The notes beneath the pieces were generated by a model that worked only from the letters and a program-made list of their open reading frames with translations, had not been told where the DNA came from and ran no database searches. From positions 1 through 64,000 of the forward strand of contig BCIM01000018.1 of the NCBI GenBank assembly GCA_039545315.1: 64,000 nt of DNA, in the 5' to 3' direction. This DNA comes from Kondoa malvinella (Eukaryota; Basidiomycota; Agaricostilbomycetes; Agaricostilbales; Kondoaceae). Positions within the stretch are counted from its first letter, which is position 1. Each line of letters begins with the position of its first letter. The translations under genes and the position numbers were made by a program. Shown piece after piece: positions 1-11,363 of this stretch.

Positions 1-796
1 AGAAGTAGTCGTATTGCTTTAGCAAAGGATGTGAGTAGGCGAAACCGCCGTAAAAGCCTGTTGACGAAGTCAGCATAGGTAGGGTCCGCTCGCTCGATTG
101 ACCAAAACGCACGACACATATTGTGATAGCCGACCTGTTGCGAGTCAGACATGGACGCGACAAACGGAGAGCAGCCTTACAGGGAAGAAGTGATGATACT
201 GCTCTGGCACTTTGACGCTGCCGACACAGACATCAGGATGTGTCAGATCTGCCTTCATCGCTCGACTCACTTGAGAATATCGTCAGGAATATGATCAGGC
301 TTCCCCCAACCGACAGAGCGGTCGATGAGGATCCAAGTCGACTTGCCATTTGTCGCTTCAGATGTCGCATTCTGCACAGCTTCGTCTGGCAGAGTTTGTC
401 CATCGATCATGATGTAGTACGGATGGTTTGTCCAGCCTATGTCAACACACATGAGCTCAGACACCGTCTAGGCCAGCGATAGAGCTTACCATATTTCTGC
501 TCGACGTGCCTCAGCATGGGAATCACATTTTCTTCATGGTTTTCTCGAGGATCCGTCAAGACAACGAAAGCAATCTTCTGCTTCGGCACAGCAACTTCGC
601 TTGATGGTGTTACTGCATTGCGGTGGAATAGCCAGAACAAAAAAGTTGCAGAGCACAGACCGGCCAAGCTGAAGAGCCAGCGACGTTTCGCTCTTGCACT
701 GTCGCGTCTGGCAATCTTTTCGTATAAACTGTTGCCTCTTGAATGCTTCCCTCGAGCTGTTCCTAGCATATTGTCTGCCTGCCGCGACTTCCACAT
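1..796 (-). CDS. GT15 (KRE2/MNT1-type) mannosyltransferase, 3' part cut by window edge
   Basis: Golgi alpha-mannosyltransferase of the KRE2/MNT1/KTR family, which extends O- and N-linked mannan. The ATG at 796 opens a type II topology: a basic cytoplasmic tail, a membrane anchor (RWLFSLAGLCSATFLFWLF) and then the lumenal domain. The family start KIAFVVLTDPRENHEENVI is followed by RHVEQKYG. An intron at about 437-489 joins this to WTNHPYYIMIDGQTLPDEAV and the SGKT-like block NGKSTWILIDRSV. Two further short introns lead to the signature MCRFYGGFAYSHPLLKQYDY, after which the window ends. The catalytic centre therefore lies outside the window. An in-frame TTG lies upstream, but ATG 796 is preferred. 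The gene is divergent from the PC-esterase gene, with about 300 bp between the starts. The family is clear; the exact KTR member is not. Confidence 0.82.
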
Positions 797-1097
797 CTTT
801 GCAAGACCAGCTCGAAGCAACTGCTGGTCTGTGTATCTTCCCTACTTGTCCGTTGCGTCTATAGTTGTCGTCGTACCTTGGATGGCAGGCAGGTCCTGTC
901 CTGATCCGCAATCCGCAACAAGCACACTTACGCCAGGTCCAGGCGGTTGGCTTACACGTGAAAAGTTACCGTCTTGTTGATCGGCCTTAAACTTTTTCTG
1001 GAGTGTCAGCTTCAAAGGCCCCGCATAAGGGTGCCTGAACAAGAGTCCTTCTCGTAACAAGGAATGCTTTGATTCCAACAAGACCACGAATGTCCCA

Positions 1098-2699
1098 ATG
1101 TCTAGTCTGGATCTAAAGTCGCTAGACGGTTTCACGCAAACGAGTTCAGAAGACATGACGCTGTTCAAATCCATCAGCATATTGAAGAGGAGAATACTCG
1201 TCCCGACATTCGACCTCATGATCCGTTTGGCTTTCCTACTGCTTACCATAACGGGTCTGTGGTACTACAAACGATCTCCCGCCATATCATCAGCTTCCCA
1301 AGAATGCAATCCCTTTGCACAGCCAGGCGCTCTCTTCCTTAATATAGAGAATGTCACCTCTACGCAATGGCAGCCATTTGACGCAAGTTGTCCGAGCAGT
1401 CATCTGCTGCCGCTTGTGCAAGCAGTTCTCGAATCAGAAGCAATGTGAGTGTTTCAGCTGCTCGATGGAGCGAAGCTAGACGCGCTGCTGTAGCGATGCG
1501 CGACATGCTCTTCCTTGGCTCGCGGATAAGACCATGTAAGCTCTCATAGTCGCCGAGAATTGAGATCAAGCTCAATCCGATCGACAGGGTCCTTATCGGC
1601 GACAGTATAGAACGCTTCAGCCTCGACTACTTTTGCGAATTGGTAGACGGAGATCTCTCACTCATCGACCTGAGTCATCCATATTCGCCTCCAACGTTCA
1701 AGAATGGCAGAGACGATTTGAGGGAGAACGAAGAGTTTATGAAGATGTTTACTGCGGAGTGAGCCATGCTCCAGCTATTCTATGAGATGCTTATTTAGAA
1801 TGACAGTGGAAGGCCGCATATGTGCAGAGTGGATCCAGACGGACTGAACTTCACCTTACTGAGCTTCTTCATGTGTAAGTGGGAAGATCTGGACCTTGCT
1901 CTGTACTTACAAGAAGCGAAATAGATGGATCAGCTACCTATGACGAGTTCGTTCAGCAAGAGAAGGTATTTGGAAGACCGCATTATGTGGGTCCATTGCA
2001 TCGCTTGAGATTGATTACCTGACGCTTTGAACAGTTTGCGCCTGTAGACCTTCGAGATCGTGTCGACTATTGGGTACAAGGCGTACTACAGAAAGCCAAT
2101 CTACAAGCAGACGCTGTGCAATTCAGCTCGTGCATGTGGGATGGTCAGTCTTTCTGCTAATCGGCATGATTGATGCTGATCTAGCCGATAGTAATGCACT
2201 TTTCCGAGATCGATGGCAACATTGCAAGCTCTGAAGACGTGGTCCATGCTCCTTTCCCGAATTCCGAGCGTCTCGACTGGTATCGGTCCAGGCTGACAAT
2301 CAGCCTGGACAAGATCGAAACCTCCTTCCCGCAAGCGACATTGATCTGGCGAAGAGGCCATGATGTTGGCTGCGGACAGTATCATGTGCCATGCGCTCGC
2401 AATGCCCAGCTTATGAGCGTCGCCAACCATGTCATTTCTCAAAGGCAGTCTCGATGGCATGTAGATGAGACAGGTTCGTTGATTAGAGGGCATTCAGAGG
2501 TAAGCTTTTACTCGCTCCTTGCAAAAACATGTACTAATGCTAGTGTTCTAGTTCTACAAAGACAAAGTTCACCCTGGTGAAGTCTTTCGGACTGTTTGTA
2601 CGAGGTTTCCTGATCAGACTGCTCCAAATACTGACAACGCTTCCAGGGGCGGACAGTGCACTTTATCGTTTGAGGGAGTCGTATTACGGCAAGTTGTAG
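1098..2699 (+). CDS. PC-esterase / SGNH (Pmr5-Cas1-like) glycan acyl-esterase or acyltransferase
   Basis: Membrane-anchored SGNH-fold protein of the fungal/plant Pmr5-Cas1 family, whose members add or remove acetyl groups on polysaccharides in the Golgi. The ATG at 1098 gives a cytoplasmic tail and one membrane segment (LMIRLAFLLLTITGLWYY), then the N-terminal block with WQPFDASC. About six short introns follow. Spliced exons give WLADKTMVLIGDSIERF, which carries the catalytic GDS motif, then GRPHMCRVDPDGLNFTLLSFF, FSSCMWD and, near the C terminus, FYKDKVHPGEV, the DxxH half of the catalytic site. The last exon ends YYGKL-stop at 2699. Both halves of the active site are present, so it looks functional. 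The substrate is unknown. Its neighbours (GT15, GT8) suggest cell-wall or capsule-like glycan, which is inference. Confidence 0.8.
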
Positions 2700-2975
2700 G
2701 GTCAATAGGTGATACACATAGTCGTCGATGCATTAATTATCGCAGGAGCCAGAACAGGACGAAAGCCATTGCATTGCCCAGTCCGGTCTTCGCGGAGACA
2801 TTTGGGCATGCCCCAACAATTGTACAGATGGAAAAAAATCCTGGCAGAGCGAGACCCCAAAACAGCACGCATTAAGCAGCAAAGTGACAACTAGACCCCA
2901 ATTCAAACTATATTACACGGAACAGACGAGCAGTTTACATCTATCTATGTTTGAGAAGATTGTCCGTGTCTTATA

Positions 2976-4166
2976 CTAATCCTCTTTCGGTCCCTTGTCC
3001 TCTGGCTTGGGTGCTGGGGCTGCTGGCTTGGGCATCTTTGGCTCCTCAGGCTTTGGCTTCGGTGCTTCTGCCTTGGGCTTCATTGGTGCTTCTGGCTTAG
3101 GGGTGGGAGCGGGATGCGAGGGTTTAGTGGCCTTGTGCTTGGGTGGGTTGTCGACCCATAGCTGAGCGCAGAATGAGGGCTCCCAGTCGTTCTGAATGCA
3201 CTTTTGCGAATGGTAGCAATCCCTGACATCCTGAATCAGCGAGGGTTTCGGGAAACATTTGTTCTGGTACGACTCACTTGTCTGACTTGCAGTGGGCTTT
3301 CTGGATCTTCACACAGCTTTCCCCAACCTGTACAAACAGTCAGAATAGTCGGAAGCGAAGAAGGTGTCAACTTGCATTTCCCTCTCCGCAAGAGTTGCCT
3401 GAAGGACAATCAGTTGAAGCCAAGTGATTGTAAAAGCAAATAAACGCACATCCGTAACCCTTCATGCAAGGAGTGTGCTTGTCGCAGTATTCGTACTCCT
3501 TGGCACCCTTCTTGCCAGTAGGAGTGGGCATCATGAAGCTGCTGGCAAAGCTTGGAGCAAAGCTAGGAGCAAAGCTGGGCGCGAAACTGCTAGCAGCGGC
3601 TTTGGGCATCTTCTTCTTGCTGGACTTGGAAGGCTTAGGCTTGGGTAGATCGTCAACCCAGAGTTGGGCACAGAAGGAAGCTTCGTGCTTGTTTTGAATG
3701 CACTTCTGGCTGTGGTAGCAGTCGGAGTCGGACTTGCAGTTGTCTTTTTGACGCTTCACGCAGGTTTGCCCGACCTGAATACAAAGGTCAGACAAACGTT
3801 TTGAGGGACGAGAAAGCTTTTTACATTGCCCTCGCCGCAAGTATTGCCTATCAAGACGACAAAAAGCTAATCAGCATCGCCTCGGAAACTTTTCGACCCA
3901 AAGCTACTCACATCCATAACCAGGCATACAGCACTTGGACACGGCATCACAGTGCTCGTACTTCTTGCCGACCTTTGGGCAGACCGGACCATTGTTTCTT
4001 CGCGCGAGAGAGAATTCTGCTTTACTGCGAGACAAAGCCACGCATCAGTCCGTGGCCAAGGAAAAGTCCGAGACAAAATTTTGATTCACGTGAAAGGAAG
4101 AGCGATAGCAGAAGCTTGCGAGATCAACGCGACCAGGCAGGCGACTGTTGATGTAGTGAACTTCAT
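2976..4166 (-). CDS. Secreted two-module cysteine-rich protein, effector-like
   Basis: I do not recognise a named family; the spacing recalls Dickkopf-type cysteine-rich domains. The ATG at 4166 opens a clear signal peptide (MKFTTSTVACLVALISQASA). Two tandem modules follow, each with a core GYGC-N-T/S-CGEGN-VG-Q/E-S/T-C, then SDxDCYHSQKCIQN and FCAQLWVD, separated by a Phe-Ala-Pro-Ser low-complexity linker. A Lys/Pro/Glu-rich tail ends PKEDKGPKED-like before the TAG at 2976. Introns fall at the same two places in both modules, so the modules arose by internal duplication. The second-module copy of one of these introns (about 3328-3375) starts with GC instead of GT. There is no membrane segment, so I expect secretion or cell-wall association. 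Each module has about 9-11 cysteines. Confidence 0.75.
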
Positions 4167-5152
4167 GTTGCTCAAAAAGGAATGTCTTGTGGTGTGGTTA
4201 TCAAGATGGCTTGTGAGCTTGAGATGGCGATACTAGGCGATCACACAAGCAAGTGTCGGACTTGAAGGAGTGGTTGATGAAGAGGGCGACCGAGGGCGAG
4301 AAAAACTTGTTTAAGTCAGTAGAAAGATGGACGCTGCAGAAAGAGTGGTAGAGTCAAGGGAGAGACCATAAAGGATCACATGTGACAGAAATAGGGTCCG
4401 GACAGATGACTTCAGGCTGCAAAAGGGCCCCCATCAAGCGAGAGACATAGAAACGTGGAGAAAAACGCGAAATTGGGTTGATCGGAGAGTACAATTGTCA
4501 GGCACATCGCGTTCACCGCTTTCTTAAAATAAGCTACGCTACCACCAAAGCGTAAAGCATATGAAAAAAGGTGAGGTTCCGATCCGCACGCGATAGAATT
4601 GCTTGATCAGGCCATCTTTGCCATATCAGGCTGGGCGTCATGCACAGCAACGAAGACGGAAGAGGACACCAGCAAGGTGCATCAGTGTAGCGTCATTGGA
4701 GCGCATAGTCGCCTGTGCTACATGGCCCAAAGGGCAAGTGACAGTGCAAAGGAGCGGATGGCCGAACCCTAGCTGTAGCAGGACAGATGAAAGGACAAGG
4801 CAATAGTGAAATTTGTTGGAGATGAGAGCCTCGAATGTCGGTTGGCGAGATATGCAAGGAACAGTAGCCGACGTCTTGCCTGATATGGAACCGCGTCTGT
4901 AGCTTGACAAGTGAGGTATCAGCCTTGCGACCAGTCACGCATAACTACGTGCATGCTCCTGTAATATCTTCTTGTGGGCTCCAGAAGTGCTCGCGCAGTT
5001 CATGTCTCTTGACGCATATGCATAGGCAGACACATTTCGGTCTTGACTTCTGCTTGCTTCTGGACATCTTGGACGTGGTCAGCGCAAAGTAACAAGATAA
5101 GGAACCCTTCGTGAGTGCTTGCATTGGCGAAATGACCGGCTTAGCTTGATGC
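4167..5152. other. Divergent intergenic region, no gene supported
   Basis: About 1 kb lies between the start of the cysteine-rich protein (minus strand) and the GT8 gene (plus strand). Several 60-90 codon ORFs exist on both strands, but none has family motifs, convincing splice continuations or a membrane/signal pattern. It probably holds the two divergent promoters. I found no tRNA-like fold; a weak GGTTCCGATCC string near 4574 lacks matching arms. Confidence 0.5.
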
Positions 5153-5200
5153 ATGTTTTTCTTGCAAAGGCATTGCCAACTCCGCTTCAGCTCCTGGGCA

Positions 5201-6364
5201 ATGTTTCCGAACGCTCAGCTAGCACACAATCGTCGTTTCCGCTTGATCGCAGGCCTTTGCCTGGCAGGTCTAGCTCTCTTTGTGCTCTTGCGAAATTCGC
5301 ACAAGCTGCCAACACCTCAAGCTACTGCTTTCAATCGGCCTGCAGACAGCCTTCAGCCTGTGGTGAATCTACCACCGCCTACTTTTGCTTGGAGTCAGAA
5401 AGATGTGGACAAGCTTAAACAATATGAAGCGCACAACTACCCTCACAGAGAGGGACACACTTTTGCGACGTTGCTGTGTACAAGAGATTCCTCACCAGAA
5501 GACGTCTACCTCCTCGCGACTCGAGCTTTGATCTATCATTTCCTCTGGCGCTCAGAATCCAAATCACCCAGCAGGCCATTTACAGTTTTCGTCGCTCCTT
5601 TCGTACCACAATGGAAGCGCGATATACTGATGGCTGAGGGAGCGCGGGTCATTGAAATTCCGTTGATCGAGATAGCGCCCAAAGTGACCAACTTCAATTC
5701 TGAAAGATGGAAGGATCAATTCACCAAGCTCAACATGTGGAACCAGACCGAATTCAAGAAGATCGTCGTAAGCCACAAAGAACCTATTGCAGCTCTGTCC
5801 GGCTAATGTCTCACTTAAAAGTACTTTGATTCAGACGCTTTCCCTATTCATCACGTTGACGAGCTGTTCGACCTCACGCCAATGCAGCGATGCAATGAAA
5901 ATCTACTCCCTTCAGAAGATGCAGCCTACAAGAACCAAATTTGCGGCTATGTCTTTGCTGGTGTGCCCATCCTCAACAAACCAGAGATTGGCGTGAATGG
6001 TGGTCTGCTCATTTTCAGCCCAGAAGTCCGAATGCACCAACGTCTTATTCGTATGGCACCACGGACAGATTCCTATGACAGCGAGTTGATGGAACAAGGA
6101 CTAGTGGAATGGGCGTTTGGTTACAAAAGTGCTTTCCCAGCGAGACAACTGCCTCGGAAATGGAACGGCGTCTTTCCCTCAAGCGAGGAAGAGCATTCGC
6201 TTAATGTGGTGCATCAAAAGATTTGGAACAAGCAGTATGCTGTAGACGAGGGATTGGGCTGGGCTACTGAAATGTGGGATAAGAGCTGGGAGGAGATGGG
6301 CAGGTTTTATCGGTCACCGCAGTTTTTGGCGACTAGGCGGAAAGATGGCATGAGGAAGGCATGA
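5201..6364 (+). CDS. GT8 (glycogenin/GNT1-like) glycosyltransferase, type II membrane
   Basis: Glycosyltransferase family 8 protein resembling fungal glycogenin/GNT1 proteins of the Golgi. From the ATG at 5201 a short tail precedes one anchor (LIAGLCLAGLALFVLLR), then a Pro-rich stem. The catalytic domain begins HTFATLLCTRDS and DVYLLATRALIYHF. The sequence TKLNMWNQTEFKKIV runs through one intron (about 5768-5821) into YFDSDAFPIHHVDELFD; DSD is the metal- and UDP-binding DxD motif. Later come ICGYVFAGVPILNKPEIGVN and NGGLLIFSPE, which is the family NxGl/vlv block. The stop is TGA at 6362. An in-frame ATG at 5153 would add 16 residues, but the shorter start gives a more typical anchor position. 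Donor and acceptor sugars cannot be told. Confidence 0.83.
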
Positions 6365-6698
6365 GAGACTTTTGGTCATGGTCCGAGTGCAGGCCAATAT
6401 GCGGCCTGAGTATGGTGCGTACGGCGGGTCTATCAACCGACAATTCAGCTAGGATTCTGACATCGCTATTGCAGGCATGACAGCGGCTGATCACGCATCG
6501 TCTGGACGAAGAAGTCAACAGTTAGTCGGTACAAAGCGACAGTCAGAGGGTGCGAGCGAGGCTGAAGCAAGCAACATAGGTGTGAAGAGGGAACATGTAC
6601 GCATAATTGTACAACTGTAGTGTAATTGTATTGCATTCGAGCTGGACACGAGACTGATTGAACCCCTTGCCACGGGTTTGCGCTTGTCAAGCAACGAT
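6365..6698. other. Intergenic, no gene seen
   Basis: About 330 bp lie between two co-directional genes. The stretch holds the 3' flank of the GT8 gene and the presumed promoter of the next gene. I see no coding exon with matching splice sites. Confidence 0.5.
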
Positions 6699-8252
6699 AT
6701 GCGCTCCTCACTACTTCTAGCAGGCCTAGGCTGCAGCGCGGCTTCAGCTACACAGATCTACTTGTCGCCTCCGCCTTCTGCAGACCAGCCCGTTCAAGTC
6801 CAAGCGTCTGATGCGCACCAGATTCTGAGCCAACACTTGGGCATGTCAGGGTTCGATGAGAATGAAGGCTCAGCAGGATCCTGGGTGGAAGAGTTGCGTT
6901 ATGATCAAGCTTCTCCCTTTGACAAGAGCGACAGCGACGGAGCTCTGCTCGTCCTCATCTCGCACGCCGAAAGCACTTTGAACGATTTCTTACCTTCTTC
7001 CCTCTCTCACCCTGCTCTGACTGTCGCTTCCTCGCCTACGCTGCAATCCTGGGAGGCCCTACTATCGCTTTACATCAAGCGAGCCGCAAAGACCTTTGAT
7101 CTTCAATTGACGCAAGTGCACGGATTCGAAGCGTGGGCGAAACAGATTGCTGGATCGGCTGAGGGTGTCAAGAACTGGATCATGCACGCTGCTACCAAAG
7201 TTGGCGTAAGTACAACATCCCAGCCGCTTTCTGCATCTTTCTAACTCCTTTTCCAGCTTGCTTCTGACATTACTTTGCCTGTCGAGCCCAAGCCCGAGTA
7301 CTCTCGTCTCCTGACGCAACTGGACTTTGCAGACTCGGTAGGTTTCTGTCCAGATTCTACTGTGTATGTCAGTCTGATGAGGAGCTCATAGAGCGCCCAA
7401 ACACTCATGGCGGAATTCTCTGCTATGGACAGCTTTGTCGACTCGCTTGCCCGAAAGTCATCTAGCGAAGCTCAATTCGGCATCTTGAAGTTCGAGGGCT
7501 TGTCGCACATCGAAGCGAAACATGGTCGCGAATCGCAGCAGTACCAAGAAGCGAGTCAAGCTTTCAAAGCCATGCTTTCGGTATGCTGTCTTCTTTCGTT
7601 GTCATACTGTTGCTGAGCATCCTTTGCCAGGCTACCTTCGAAGCCTACAAAGCTCAGACTTTGTCCGATAAGCTAGTTGTCATTGTCACCGATCCAACTA
7701 CCAGTCTAGCGCAGCACTACAAGCGCGACGCCTCATCTGGCAATCCTCTTCTTTCGCCTTTCCGCTTCCGCAAATCCATTGCCAAGCGCCAAAAGAAATC
7801 TTCGCCCATGCCTATCGTCCCAACCTCCAAGAAGTGCTTTTCAAGCGTCGAAACCTGTGAGAGCCAGACGGATGGCTGCAATGGTCATGGAGGATGTGTG
7901 AGGGGTATTTCTGCGGTGCAGGAATGTTTCGTGTGCTCTTGCTCGACCGCCAAGAATGGGACAACCTACTCTGGTCAATTTTGTGAGAAGGAGGATTACA
8001 GTTCGAGCTTCTTTTTGCTGGTTGGGACTGGTGAGCATACTCTAGAAAAGTATGAATGGCTTAAGCTGATACTCTGATGTAGCTTTGATCCTGTTCCTTG
8101 GTGCGGCTGCTTCGGTCAGTATGCTCTATTCGACGGGAGCAGAAGACCTGCCTCAGGTGTTGGAGTTGACAAGTGGTGCGTCTTATATTGATCAGTGTTA
8201 AACAGATGCTGACCAGCCTCGAGGTTCAGATGGCGGCAAGAAGCAGCAGTAA
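6699..8252 (+). CDS. Vps3844-type (DUF3844) ER/vacuolar sorting membrane protein
   Basis: Fungal type I membrane protein of the Vps3844 family, linked to protein sorting and ER/vacuole function. The ATG at 6699 begins a signal peptide (SSLLLAGLGCSAASA). A TTG-initiated extension at 6678 is not needed. A long lumenal part follows, spread over five exons. The diagnostic cysteine domain reads KKCFSSVETCESQTDGCNGH, then GGCVRG, ECFVCSCS and GQFCEKEDYSSSFFLLV. It leads through an intron into the transmembrane segment (ALILFLGAAASVSMLY). A final tiny exon gives GSDGGKKQQ and the TAA at 8250. The EGF-like cysteine spacing followed directly by the membrane helix is the basis for the call. Confidence 0.75.
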
Positions 8253-8511
8253 GCAAGCATGGTTTTGCCGGAATTAGCAGGGCACAGCCTGAACAGTCTA
8301 CAACTTTGCATTTTTGATCAACCTATGTACAAGCCCTTCTTTTAGCCTCGAGGACCTTGAGTCGATCTGCCCAATTTTATCCGATCTTATCTTTGGCTTT
8401 TCTCGGATGAATCTTTGCTATCATCATCGACAAGAGCAAATTTTGACCCGACACTCTGCCTGACTTGGCGCTGCCTGGAGACCAGCTACGACTTAGCCAT
8501 TGTAGCCCAGT

Positions 8512-11103
8512 ATGGTACATGCGCAGCCGCTCGAAGTTGTCCTCGACAGTCCCGAAGTCGTTCTACGGACAAGTGCTAGCACCGATACGGAAGCTGAACC
8601 AGCTGCTCTCTCTGGCAATTTGGTCCTTCGCTTGACTGAGCGGACGGACATTAAAGATATTTCGTACGTCGGACAAGCTTATCGCAGCGCAACGTTGGCT
8701 AACTTGAGCATGTTGCCAGATTGGTCTTTACTGGAAGGTGAGGCTGTACCGCAGCAGAGAGCTGCCATGCCTGAAGAAATGCTCACACTCCATCAACAGG
8801 GCCAAGCTACACTATATAGATCCAGCGCCAAACTATAAAGCGCATTCAGTCGAAATCCCGCTCTTCCATCATGACTTTGCTTTCTTCCCCGAACCAGTCG
8901 CGCATCATACACATACACTCAACGCAGGCGACCACAAGTTTCCTTTTAGCTTAATGCTTCCTGATGATCTGCCTGGATCACTCAAGACGACCGGCGGCTC
9001 AGCTCAAATTGACTACAAACTCAAGGCACATGTTGTTCGGTCCGGGTTCGCGCATACGAACTATACATATAAGCGACCTGTACAAGTTACAAGAGGTCTG
9101 GCTCCCGATGCGCTCGAGTTTACGTCAAGCGTTGATCTTGGTGAGTTGAAACGCCTGGCTCGGCAGCCCTATGCTCATTAGTCATGGACAGAGAATACAT
9201 GGCCTGGCAAAGTCATGTACAACTTCATGATCCCATTCAAGGTGACAAGACATTGATTACCGCTTTTAGGGCTAGGCTGAAAGCTTAATTCTGATAGGCT
9301 CATCCGGCTGGGACTGCGATACCAATCAGCATGAAATTCACTCCATTGGCGAAAGGTGTGCGCATATTGTCTGTGACGACATCCGTAGTCGAGCATGTGT
9401 TCGTCCGCTTCGGCTCTGTGCAATCACCTCGCTAAGGCTGTTGACCTGCCCAGAAACATACAACACAAGCACGGAAACAACCACACGAGTGAAACACACA
9501 CTATAGCTGTACATAAAGAACTCATCGAAGCATCTCGACCACCTAGCACGCCTGGCAGTGCGCCACTATCACGAGTCCATTCTCGAAACGATACAAACTT
9601 CTCTAGCGGTCTACAAACACCACATCGGTCAGCCGCACCAAGCCCACCGGCAGGTGTTGCTCCAGCAGACCTGTCACAGCGACTAGCAAGAGTCTCCCTT
9701 TCAAACCCCCGAGGTAGTGCAAACCATTCTCAACATTCTTCCGAAACACCTTCACCTGCCCCAGGTACTTCATCCATGGCATATATCCCAGAAGCTTCCG
9801 GTTCTGGATCCATTGGCTCTTCACAGCATACTTTGCTCAACGCCTCGGACGAGCCGCATTTCCAGCCATTGGACCCTTATGATATGCCGCCGGCTGAGAC
9901 GCATTTGCTCATCAATATACCGATACGTGAGCTCAACATGTCGGTCAGCTTCTTTATGCGGCTAATCAGTTTAAATAGCTGCCGGAGTCGCGCCGAGCAC
10001 CACAGTGTCGCCTGCGATAATATCGCACAGAATCAAGTGGAACGCATATATCAAGTAAGCTGATCCTCATCGGTCTTGTGGCTGCGCTCAAATGTAACAG
10101 GAATGCGGATGGGCATGTCTCTGAATTGCGTTGTGCTCTACCCATCATCCTACTATCGAGCTCTATGATCGAAGAAGCGCGATTAGCATCAAGCGGAGCT
10201 CGCAATCTGCTATTTGGGCCGTCTGGAGCCTTACTACCGGACAATACGGGCGGTCTGGATCGGATGGCAGAGCTACCAGCATATGCAGAGCATGTTCACG
10301 ATCGCGTGCCATATGCGGATCAGCAAACAACCGAATACCGACCCAACCCTTGGGCATCTGCAAGCACGTCAAATTCACCCTCTACTACGCCCCATCCCTC
10401 TCGCCCAAGCAGTCCCGTCGGTGGTCATTCCAGTAACGGCGGGGCCTCAAATAGTTATGCGCTCGTCATGAATGGCCATTCGGCAGAACCAAGTGCTTCA
10501 AGCTCGAGACGATCAAGTCTGGAACAGCAACATCGACCAAGATTGTCCTCGGAAGCAGATCATACGCAACCTTCTTCCAGCTCGAATGTACCTACAGGTA
10601 GCTCGTCACGACGCTTTCCACATCGGGGAAAATCCACCGCATCCTTGGCCTCGACAGCCAGCGAACCTTCACCTGCTCTATCGATTACATCACAATCCAG
10701 CACCTCATCCAGTCTGACTGGTTTCTTTGGACATATACACCTACCAAAGAAACCCCTTCGATCCCTCACACCCTTAGCCCGAAACCCCGACTCTTCGAAA
10801 AGCATGCACCAACAACCTATTCCATCCAACAATCTTTACAGCCTGAACATTCCTACTACGTCTACCGGTTCTTCCCAGTCTTCCCCAGTGACATCTAGTT
10901 CACCTGATAACACCTCCAGCCGACCTTCTAGTCCACGAAGCGCTTTCTATTCGCAGGTACCGACGTACGAAAACACAATGCTGCATCCGCACGGAGGAGG
11001 CGTAGTGCCGCTCAGCTCTCTAATGGGTCTACCCGAGTACGTCGAAGGCGAGCGACCTCCAACATCAAGGTCAACAAGCGAAGAATCAGTACAACAAGCT
11101 TGA
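8512..11103 (+). CDS. Alpha-arrestin (ART/Rod1-like) ubiquitin-ligase adaptor
   Basis: Arrestin-fold adaptor that directs Rsp5-type ubiquitin ligases to plasma-membrane cargo. The ATG is at 8512. The arrestin-N domain reads LDSPEVVLR, LSGNLVLRL, then, after an intron, DISLVFTGRAKLHYID, FPFSLMLPDDLPGS and IDYKLKAHVVR. The arrestin-C domain begins VDLENTWPGKVMYNFMIPF, IPISMKFTPLAKGVRI, then HTIAVHKELI and, after a Ser/Pro-rich insert, THLLINIPIPAGVAPSTTVS and ELRCALPIIL. About 300 residues of Ser/Thr/Pro-rich tail follow to the TGA at 11101. I see no PPxY motif, but there are LPAY, VPTY and LPEY, which match LPxY/VPxY variants that WW domains can bind. At least seven introns are needed to keep the frame. 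Confidence 0.85.
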
Positions 11104-11363
11104 AAAGGAAATGTGTGAAATAGATGTAGCTTGTCATTATTTCCGCCGCGGCACAAAGGTGTTGTCGAACAGTAGGTATGTAATCGGACCGGCTGTCCGT
11201 TTGACCCTCCAGATAGTACACTAGTGCATCGGTTATGTGTCTGAAATTCTGCCTACCAGGGGTTGCAGTGCCAGTGTGTGCCCCGCAGCAGTCGGGAGGC
11301 GAAAATGATGGAAAATGTTCAAAACAACAAACCATTCTTACAAACAACCATCATTGTTTCAAC

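Noticed and set aside
842..1249. Long minus-strand ORF between the GT15 and PC-esterase genes
   Set aside because: It lies antisense to the first exon of the PC-esterase gene and has no family motif.
4570..4590. GGTTCCGATCC string like a tRNA T-loop
   Set aside because: No acceptor, D or anticodon arm fits around it on either strand.
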